From: Quadrisphaera sp.
GTDB taxonomy: Bacteria; Actinomycetota; Actinomycetes; Actinomycetales; Quadrisphaeraceae
Assembly: GCA_029258695.1 (NCBI GenBank)
Contig: JARIBR010000340.1
Span: 1-7,872, forward strand
Direction of reading: 5' to 3'
Length of the DNA stretch: 7,872 nucleotides
Part shown: positions 1 to 5,046 of the stretch, in pieces
Layout of the letters: every line of letters begins with the position of its first letter
How positions within the stretch are numbered: position 1 is the stretch's first letter
Notes under the pieces: generated by a model
Seen by the model: the letters and a program-made list of their open reading frames with translations, nothing else
What the model was told of the DNA's origin: nothing
Database searches by the model: none
Position numbers and translations under genes: made by a program

Positions 1-2
1 GC

Positions 3-1238
3 CCCGACGCGGAGCAGGTCCTCCAGCCGGCCGCGGAGCCGCTGCAGGAGATCACCGCCCGCGCCGCCGACGGACCGGCCTCCGTCGAGACCGAGGCAGG
101 GGGTGAGGACGTCCTGCGCGTCGCCACCCCGGTCAGCCTCGGCGGCGCCAGCACGTGGACCCTCCTCGTCGACGTGCCGCGCAGCGCGGTGATGGCCGAC
201 GCGTGGCAGCTGCGGACCACCATCCTCGTCACCGCCCTGGTCTCCCTGCTCGTGGCCGCGGCGCTCGCGCTGCTGGCCGCCCGCCGCCTGGTGCGCCCCC
301 TCGACGCCCTGCGGGACCGCCTCGTGGAGATCAGCGAAGGCGACGGCGACCTCACCCAGCGCGTCGACGAGTCGGCCGACGACGAGATCGGCACGCTGGG
401 CCGCGCCTTCAACCGGTTCACCGAGAAGGTCGCGGGCACGGTGCGCCAGATCACCGTCACCGCGGGGGAGCTGGCCACGTCCGCGGCCGCGCTGCAAGGC
501 GTGGCCTCGCGGATGGACGCCAGCGCGAGCGCCACGACCGTCCGCACCGACGGGCTGGCCGCGGCGAGCCGCCAGGTGGACACCGGCGTCCAGACGGTCG
601 CCGCCGCCACGGAGGAGATGGGGTCCTCCGCCCAGGAGATCGCCGGCAGCGCGTCCTCGGCCGCCCGCCGTGCCGGCCAGAGCGTCGAGCTCGCCGAGCG
701 GGCGAGCCGGGCGGTGGTCGACCTCGGCACGTCGAGCGCCCACATCGGTGACGTCATCAAGGTCATCACCGCCATCGCCGGGCAGACGAACCTCCTCGCG
801 CTCAACGCCACCATCGAGGCCGCCCGGGCCGGTGAGGCGGGCCGGGGCTTCGCGGTGGTCGCCGACGAGGTGAAGAACCTCGCGCAGGAGACGGCGCGCG
901 CCACCGAGGACATCACCGCGCGCATCGCCGGGCTCCAGGCCGACGCGGAGGCGGCCGGGCTGGCCATCGGCGACATCACCGCGGGCATCCACGGCGTCGA
1001 CGAGAGCCAGGCCACCATCGCCGCGGCGGTGGAGGAGCAGGCGGCGACCGTCGCGGAGATGGCCGCGACGATCACGCAGGCGGCGCGCGGGACGGCGTCG
1101 ATGACCGAGGGCCTCGCCGAGGTGGACGCCCTCGCGGGGCAGACGTCGCAGGCCGCCTCCGAGGCCGCTCGCGCCGCGGAGCAGCTCGAGCGCATGGCCG
1201 GGCGGCTCGGGGCGCTGGTGGGGGACTTCCGCTGCTGA
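3..1238 (+). CDS. Methyl-accepting chemotaxis protein, 5' end outside the window
   Basis: The frame is open from base 3, so the true start lies upstream; 411 residues are visible. In order they show the end of a periplasmic sensor domain (a stretch reading [10 protein letters not shown], typical of the last strand of a dCache-type domain), one transmembrane helix at about 72-94, a HAMP linker at about 95-147 and a cytoplasmic coiled-coil signalling domain. The signalling hairpin at about 258-295 carries [21 protein letters not shown] followed by [15 protein letters not shown], the most conserved part of chemoreceptors, where CheW and CheA bind. Flanking Glu-rich helices ([26 protein letters not shown]) are the likely methylation regions. 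The protein ends GDFRC and has no C-terminal NWETF-type CheR/CheB tether. The ligand cannot be inferred because most of the sensor domain is missing. No other chemotaxis gene is in the window. Confidence 0.96.
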   Translation, partial: PDAEQVLQPAAEPLQEITARAADGPASVETEAGGEDVLRVATPVSLGGASTWTLLVDVPRSAVMADAWQLRTTILVTALVSLLVAAALALLAARRLVRPLDALRDRLVEISEGDGDLTQRVDESADDEIGTLGRAFNRFTEKVAGTVRQITVTAGELATSAAALQGVASRMDASASATTVRTDGLAAASRQVDTGVQTVAAATEEMGSSAQEIAGSASSAARRAGQSVELAERASRAVVDLGTSSAHIGDVIKVITAIAGQTNLLALNATIEAARAGEAGRGFAVVADEVKNLAQETARATEDITARIAGLQADAEAAGLAIGDITAGIHGVDESQATIAAAVEEQAATVAEMAATITQAARGTASMTEGLAEVDALAGQTSQAASEAARAAEQLERMAGRLGALVGDFRC

Positions 1239-1275
1239 GCGGCGGTCCCGTCGGCGGTCAGGGCGTGCGCTGACG

Positions 1276-1306
1276 GCCGGGGCGTCGCCTGGTGACGGCG
1301 CCCGGC
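1276..1306. terminator. Possible bidirectional terminator hairpin
   Basis: The 73-bp gap between the stop of the chemoreceptor gene and the stop of the convergent phosphoesterase gene holds a GC-rich imperfect hairpin. GCCGGG at 1276-1281 pairs with CCCGGC at 1301-1306. After one bulged G the stem continues with CGTCG against the CGGCG side (one G-T pair), leaving a short loop around TGGT. There is no U-tract on either strand, which is common in high-GC actinobacteria. Location between two converging genes is the main support. Confidence 0.4.
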
Positions 1307-1311
1307 GAGGT

Positions 1312-2274
1312 TCAGCCCCGGGCGACGAGGGTGAGCAGCGTGGCCTCCGGCGGGCACGCGAAGCGCACGGGGGCGAACGGCGACGTGCCGAGCCCCGCGG
1401 AGACGTTCACCCAGCTGGTGCGCTTGCCGTTGGTCCATCGGAAGAGCCCGCGGGCGTAGCGGCGCGGCAGGTCGGAGTTGGTCACCAGCGCGCCGACGCC
1501 GGGCACGCGCAGCTGACCGCCGTGGGTGTGCCCGGCGAGCAGCAGGTCCAGGTCGTCACGGGTCATCGCGTCGAGGACGCGCTTGTACGGCGCGTGCGCC
1601 ACCCCGAGGGAGAGGTCGGCGCCGGCGTCCCGCGGCTTGGCCAGCCGGTGGTAGCGGTCCCGACGCAGGTGCGGGTCGTCGACGCCCACGAGGTCCACGC
1701 GCCGGCCACCGACGTCCAGGGTGGCCCGCGCGTTGGTGAGGTCGGCCCACCCCGCGGTGGTCATCGCCGCCACGAGGTCGCGCCACGGCAGGTCGGAGGG
1801 GTCCTCGTCGGCTCTCGAGGGTCCCACGAGGTAGCGCAGGGGGTTGGCCGGACGGGGGGCGTAGTAGTCGTTGGAGCCCAGCACGAAGGCCCCGGGCCGT
1901 TCCAGCAGCGGGCCGAGCGCCACCAGCGTGCCCGGCACGGCGCCGGGGCTCGCGAGGTTGTCGCCGGTGGTGACCACGAGGTCGGGCTCGAGGGAGTCGA
2001 GCGCGCGCACCCAGGCCTGCTTGCGGACGTCCTCGGGGAGCATGTGCAGGTCCGAGACGTGGAGCACGCGCAGCGGCGCGCTGCCGGGCGCGAGGACCGG
2101 GACCTCCACGCGGCGCAGCCGGAAGGAGCGGGCCTCGAGGAGCGACCACCCGAGCCCGGCGGCCCCGAGAGCGCCGAGCCACGCCGCCGCCCGGCGCGCC
2201 GTCCGCCCGCCCGACGCCGGGGGCCTCGCGTCGTCGTGCGAGGAACGGGCACGGGCGGGCGCGGCGGAGGTCAC
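1312..2274 (-). CDS. Membrane-anchored metallophosphoesterase (YkuE/YaeI-like)
   Basis: This 320-residue protein belongs to the calcineurin-like binuclear-metal phosphoesterases. A basic, disordered N-terminus is followed by one hydrophobic segment at about 27-47, so the catalytic domain is probably tethered at the membrane. Metal-site motifs occur in the standard order: DLH (75-77), GDN (104-106), GSND (133-136), a His in AHAP (227) and GHTHGGQ (248-254). The third motif departs from the usual GNH[D/E]: Asp stands where the conserved His normally follows Asn. The start is GTG at 2274, with AGGA seven bases upstream; it is divergent from the yqeY-like gene with 50 bp between start codons. The position near a PonA2-like gene and a whiB gene matches, from memory, mycobacterial Rv3683. 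The substrate is unknown; members of this family act on nucleotides, lipid A precursors or phospholipids, and none can be assigned here. Confidence 0.93.
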   Translation of the reverse strand: MTSAAPARARSSHDDARPPASGGRTARRAAAWLGALGAAGLGWSLLEARSFRLRRVEVPVLAPGSAPLRVLHVSDLHMLPEDVRKQAWVRALDSLEPDLVVTTGDNLASPGAVPGTLVALGPLLERPGAFVLGSNDYYAPRPANPLRYLVGPSRADEDPSDLPWRDLVAAMTTAGWADLTNARATLDVGGRRVDLVGVDDPHLRRDRYHRLAKPRDAGADLSLGVAHAPYKRVLDAMTRDDLDLLLAGHTHGGQLRVPGVGALVTNSDLPRRYARGLFRWTNGKRTSWVNVSAGLGTSPFAPVRFACPPEATLLTLVARG

Positions 2275-2310
2275 CGGGTCATCCTGTCAAGGAAGGGCGG
2301 GCGCCGCGGT

Positions 2311-2316
2311 GGGAGG
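2311..2316 (+). promoter_or_regulatory. Ribosome binding site of the yqeY-like gene
   Basis: GGGAGG lies eight bases before the ATG at 2325. It fixes that ATG as the start. The whole divergent gap to the phosphoesterase start is 50 bp (2275-2324), so the promoters for both genes must overlap each other or the neighbouring coding sequence. Confidence 0.65.
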
Positions 2317-2324
2317 ATGCCGCC

Positions 2325-2804
2325 ATGGCCGACACCACGCTGAAGACCCGCCTGCGCGATGACCTCTCGGCGGCGATGCGCAGCAGGGACGAGCTGCGCC
2401 GCGCCACGCTGCGGATGGTCCTCACCGCGATCTCCACCGCCGAGGTCTCCGGGACCAGCGCGCGCGAGCTCAGCGACGACGAGGTGCTCGCCGTGCTGCG
2501 CTCGGAGGCCAAGAAGCGTCGTGACTCCGCGCAGGTCTACCGCGGCACCGGCCGCCCCGACGGCGACGAGCGGGCCGCGCGCGAGGAGGCCGAGGCCGAC
2601 GTCGTCGAGGCATACCTCCCCGCCCAGATGGACGACGAGGCCCTGCGCGACGCGGTGGCCGCGGAGGTGGAGGCCGCTGCCGAGCGCGGGCAGAGCGGCC
2701 CCCGGGCGATGGGCACGGTGATGGCGGCGCTGCGCCCGGCGATCGGGCAGCAGGTCGACGGCGGCCGGCTCGCCGCGGAGGTCAAGCGCCAGCTGGCCGG
2801 CTGA
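2325..2804 (+). CDS. yqeY: GatB/YqeY-domain protein
   Basis: At 159 residues this is the usual length of stand-alone YqeY proteins, which resemble the helical tail domain of the GatB subunit of Glu-tRNA(Gln) amidotransferase. Recognisable parts are the N-terminal LKTRLRDDLSAAMRSRDELR helix, KKRRDSA (63-69), the family signature YLPAQM (97-102) and a C-terminal block from about 129 with MGTVMAALRP and a later VDGGRLA. The GatB tail domain contacts tRNA, but the cellular role of free YqeY is not established, and no gatA or gatC is nearby. The gene has its own ribosome binding site, is divergent from the phosphoesterase gene, and converges on gatD across the hairpin-repeat region. The similarity of names between GatB and the neighbouring GatD does not imply a shared pathway: GatD acts on peptidoglycan precursors. 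Confidence 0.94.
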   Translation: MADTTLKTRLRDDLSAAMRSRDELRRATLRMVLTAISTAEVSGTSARELSDDEVLAVLRSEAKKRRDSAQVYRGTGRPDGDERAAREEAEADVVEAYLPAQMDDEALRDAVAAEVEAAAERGQSGPRAMGTVMAALRPAIGQQVDGGRLAAEVKRQLAG

Positions 2805-2808
2805 GGGC

Positions 2809-2930
2809 GCCCCCACCGCACTTGGCCCACGAAGTGCGGTGGTGTGGTGGCGTGGAACAGCACTTCGTCCACAAAGTGCGGTGGTGTGGTGGCGTAGGAC
2901 CGCACTTGGCCCACGAAGTGCGGTGGGGGC
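2809..2930. repeat. Three-unit 42-bp hairpin repeat array within a 15-bp perfect inverted repeat
   Basis: The element fills the gap between the convergent stops of the yqeY-like gene and gatD. The hexamer GCACTT starts at 2818, 2860 and 2902, an exact 42-bp period. Each unit is a hairpin: left arm ACCGCACTT (ACAGCACTT in the middle unit), an 8-base loop, right arm AAGTGCGGT. Loops are GGCCCACG in units 1 and 3 and CGTCCACA in unit 2. The 19-bp spacers after units 1 and 2 share GGTGTGGTGGCGT (2841-2853, 2883-2895). The ends form a perfect inverted repeat: GCCCCCACCGCACTT at 2809-2823 and its complement at 2916-2930. The 42-bp period equals fourteen codons, so spurious reading frames through it show fake peptide repeats; I do not regard it as coding. 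Its origin is unknown: a dispersed intergenic element, a terminator or a protein-binding array are all possible. Confidence 0.92.
2813..2924. terminator. Putative bidirectional terminator formed by the hairpin array
   Basis: Hairpin 1 has an 11-bp perfect stem (2813-2823 with 2832-2842) and hairpin 3 a 9-bp perfect stem (2899-2907 with 2916-2924). Hairpin 2 has a 6-bp core (2860-2865 with 2874-2879) extended by two pairs past one mismatch. All are present in either transcript and lie 3' of both convergent genes, so a transcription-ending or mRNA 3'-end-protecting role is a reasonable inference. No U-tract follows any of them. Confidence 0.4.
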
Positions 2931-2941
2931 CGGTCGAAGGG

Positions 2942-3676
2942 TCAGTAGCGTCGCTGGGCGGCGCCCGCGCGGACCATCTCGACGAGGTCGTCCGGTGGCA
3001 GCGGCGCCAGCTCCTCGCCGTGCGCGAGCCGCACGGCCATGGCGACGAGGGCGTCGGTCAGTGCCGGGTTCGCCGGCAGCAGCGGGCCGTGCAGGTACGT
3101 GCCGACGGCGTTGGCCGTCCGTGCTCCCTCGGTGCGGTCGCGCCCGTTGTTGCCGCGGCCGCGGGTGACGCGCCCCAGCGGTGCCTGCCCGTCGTCGAGG
3201 GTGGTCAGCCCCCCGTGGTTCTCGAACCCGTAGAGCGTGCCCCACGGGCTCTCGAGCGCCACGTTGCCGACCAGCCGGTCCGGCGGCCCCGTCGGGCGGG
3301 CCGGGGCGGCGACGGTCTGCGCGCCGAAGACGCCGATCCCCGGCACGTGGGCGCCGGTCGCGTCGGTGTAGCCCCGGCCGAAGAGCTGGTAGCTGCCGCA
3401 CACCAGGAGCATGGGCACCTGCTCGGCGACGCTGGCGTGCAGCCGCTCGGCGTGGCGCTGGAGATCCTGCGCGACGTCCTGCTGGCCGGAGTCCTCGCCG
3501 CCCCCGCCGATCACCAGGTCGATGCGCTCGGGCAGCTCCGCGCCAGGGTGGTGGTGGTGGACGACGGGGGAGTAGCCGTGCTCGCGGATGCGCGCGGTCA
3601 GCGCCACGAGGTTGCCGCGGTCGCCGTAGGTGTTGAGCTCGTTGAGGTAGAGCTGGACGACGTGGAGGTCCTTCAC
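2942..3676 (-). CDS. gatD: Lipid II isoglutaminyl synthase, glutaminase subunit GatD
   Basis: GatD is the class I-type glutamine amidotransferase that releases ammonia from glutamine. MurT uses the ammonia to convert the alpha-carboxyl of D-Glu in lipid II into D-isoglutamine, at the cytoplasmic face of the membrane. The 244-residue protein opens with VVQLYLNELNTYGDRGN, the family N-terminus. The nucleophile is Cys93 in LLVCGSYQLFG, the catalytic His is His196 in GTYLHGPLL, and Arg134 in DRLVGN matches an arginine used for glutamine binding in staphylococcal GatD. FENHGG (151-156) is also characteristic. A run of four His (40-43) in a loop is unusual but has no evident role. I chose the GTG at 3676 because it begins exactly at the family N-terminus, has GGGGAG five bases upstream, and overlaps the murT stop as GTGA; longer versions of the frame run into murT. 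It is the last gene of the PBP-murT-gatD operon. Confidence 0.96.
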   Translation of the reverse strand: MKDLHVVQLYLNELNTYGDRGNLVALTARIREHGYSPVVHHHHPGAELPERIDLVIGGGGEDSGQQDVAQDLQRHAERLHASVAEQVPMLLVCGSYQLFGRGYTDATGAHVPGIGVFGAQTVAAPARPTGPPDRLVGNVALESPWGTLYGFENHGGLTTLDDGQAPLGRVTRGRGNNGRDRTEGARTANAVGTYLHGPLLPANPALTDALVAMAVRLAHGEELAPLPPDDLVEMVRAGAAQRRY

Positions 3677-3687
3677 GACCGCTCCCC
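3673..3687 (-). promoter_or_regulatory. murT-gatD translational coupling site
   Basis: The murT stop TGA and the gatD start GTG share the four bases GTGA (3673-3676). A good Shine-Dalgarno sequence, GGGGAG on the minus strand (3682-3687), lies five bases before the GTG, inside the end of murT. This supports coupled synthesis of the two subunits, which are known to work as a complex. Confidence 0.75.
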
Positions 3688-5046
3688 GTTCTTCAGGCGT
3701 GCCTGGATGAGGGGCCGCAGCGCGCGCATCGCGGTGTACGTGGCGAACACGGTGCGCGTCCCCGAGCGGGCGAGCACGAGGTCGAGCGCAGCGGTCAGGT
3801 CCGGCTCCACGGCGGAGACCTTCGCGCCGCCGTAGCGCAGCCGCAGGGCGATGTCCGCGGCGCGCGTCCCTGCGGCGATCACCGGTGCGCCGTGCAGCTC
3901 GACGTCGACGTCCCACAGCCACGAGACGTCGCGCCCGTCGGCCCAGTCGTCGTTGATGACGAACATCGTCGAGGCGCCGGGCTCGAGGTAGGCCGAGAGG
4001 GCCTGGTGCAGCCCCACGGGGTTCTTCACGAGCACCAGGCGCAGCGTCGAGCCGTCGTCGAGGGTGAAGGCCTCACCGCGCCCCGGCGCGAAGCCGACGC
4101 GGGCCATGGCGTCCACGAGGGCCCGGTCGCCGGCCTCCGGGGCGATCTGCCGCGCCAGGGCGAGCGCGGCGGCGGCGTTGAGGTGGTTGTAGTGCCCGTC
4201 CACCACCAGCCGGGCCTCGAGACGCTGCGCGCCGTCGACCTCGAAGGTGGCGTCGCGGCCGTCGCTGGCCACGAGGTCGACGTCGGTGGTGGGCCGCACG
4301 ACGACGCCCCGCCCGTCCGGCACGTCCCTGGCCGCGTTTTCGCGGTCAGCGGCGTCGCCCTCGCGGACGACGGCGACGAGCTCGTCGTCGGTCGGGAACC
4401 GCTCGCGCAGGGCGTCACCCGCGCCGAACCAGTGCAGGGACGCGCCGCCGGCCTCGAGCGAGCGGCCCGCGGTGACCAGCCGTGCGTCGTCAGCACTGAC
4501 GACCACCCCGTGCGTGGCGTGGCGGGCGGCCGCGGTGATGAGCTCGACGACGTGGCCGACCTCGCCGAAGCGGTCCAGCTGGTCGCGGCCGACGTTGAGC
4601 ATCACCACCCACCGCGGGGGGAGCTCGGCGGCGAAGGTGGGGGCGACCGCCTCGTCGACCTCGAGGACCGCGACGTCGTGCGTCAGGCGCCCGCGCCACC
4701 CCGCCTGCCCGACCACGGTGGACGTCAGCCCCCGCGCGAGGTTGCTCCCGGTGGCGTTGGTGAGCACGTCCTTGCCCGCGGCGCGCAACAGCTCGACGAC
4801 GAAGGACGTCGTCGTCGTCTTGCCGTTCGTGCCGGTGATCATCACCACGCCGTCGGGCAGCCGCGCGAGCGCACGCTGGGCGTAGCCGGGGCTGAGGCGG
4901 TCGACGACGAGGCCGGGGAGGGCCTGGCCCTGCCCGCGGCGCAGCCGGGTGGCCGCTGCCACGCCGCGGCCGGCGACGGTGGCGGCGGCGTCGGTCACCG
5001 CGGTGCGCACCCGCCGCAGACCCTGGCTGCCTGTCGCGGCGCTCAC
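3673..5046 (-). CDS. murT: Lipid II isoglutaminyl synthase, Mur ligase-type subunit MurT
   Basis: MurT activates the alpha-carboxyl of D-Glu in lipid II with ATP and receives ammonia from GatD. The 457-residue protein has an ATP-binding P-loop GTNGKTTTT (72-80), LEVDEA (128-133), NVGRDQLDRFGE (151-162, the MurT form of a Mur-ligase motif), DGHYNHLNAAAA (283-294), and a C-terminal DUF1727-type domain with LVKNPVGLHQAL (339-350) and DGRDVSWLWD (370-379). One Asp of this last motif is expected to complete the catalytic triad with GatD Cys93 and His196. The protein contains no cysteine, so the four-Cys zinc ribbon known in staphylococcal and pneumococcal MurT is absent; about 185-270 instead is acidic and loop-like. 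The start is a GTG overlapping the PBP stop as GTGA; only weak Shine-Dalgarno character is visible, so it probably depends on translation from the upstream gene. MurC and MurE are excluded by the C-terminal domain and by gatD next door. Confidence 0.96.
   Translation of the reverse strand: MSAATGSQGLRRVRTAVTDAAATVAGRGVAAATRLRRGQGQALPGLVVDRLSPGYAQRALARLPDGVVMITGTNGKTTTTSFVVELLRAAGKDVLTNATGSNLARGLTSTVVGQAGWRGRLTHDVAVLEVDEAVAPTFAAELPPRWVVMLNVGRDQLDRFGEVGHVVELITAAARHATHGVVVSADDARLVTAGRSLEAGGASLHWFGAGDALRERFPTDDELVAVVREGDAADRENAARDVPDGRGVVVRPTTDVDLVASDGRDATFEVDGAQRLEARLVVDGHYNHLNAAAALALARQIAPEAGDRALVDAMARVGFAPGRGEAFTLDDGSTLRLVLVKNPVGLHQALSAYLEPGASTMFVINDDWADGRDVSWLWDVDVELHGAPVIAAGTRAADIALRLRYGGAKVSAVEPDLTAALDLVLARSGTRTVFATYTAMRALRPLIQARLKNGERS
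5043..5046 (-). other. PBP-murT four-base GTGA start/stop overlap
   Basis: The TGA stop of the penicillin-binding protein gene (5043-5045) and the GTG start of murT (5044-5046) overlap as GTGA. The same arrangement recurs at the murT-gatD junction. With no strong ribosome binding site before this GTG, translation of murT is likely by re-initiation after the PBP gene. Confidence 0.8.

Noticed and set aside
155..751. 198-codon + strand frame inside the chemoreceptor gene
   Set aside because: Out-of-frame shadow with Arg/Gly-rich composition; the overlapping frame encodes a clear HAMP and signalling domain.
2285..2290. Perfect TTGACA on the minus strand before the phosphoesterase gene
   Set aside because: It lies only 10 bases before the GTG start, so transcription would begin inside the gene, and no -10-like sequence exists at the right distance. 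It probably arises by chance.
2809..2930. Possible CRISPR array
   Set aside because: Only three units, spacers are nearly identical to each other rather than unique, the repeat is a long palindrome, and no cas gene is present.
2271..3401. 376-codon minus-strand frame running through gatD, the hairpin array and the yqeY-like gene
   Set aside because: It is antisense to the well-supported yqeY-like gene and out of frame with gatD. Its apparent peptide repeat (HHTTAL...) is only the 42-bp DNA repeat read in a constant frame.
2822..3835. 337-codon + strand frame starting in the hairpin array and antisense to gatD
   Set aside because: The repeated VRWCGGV peptide comes from the 42-bp DNA period being divisible by three; the rest is shadow of gatD and murT with no recognisable domain.
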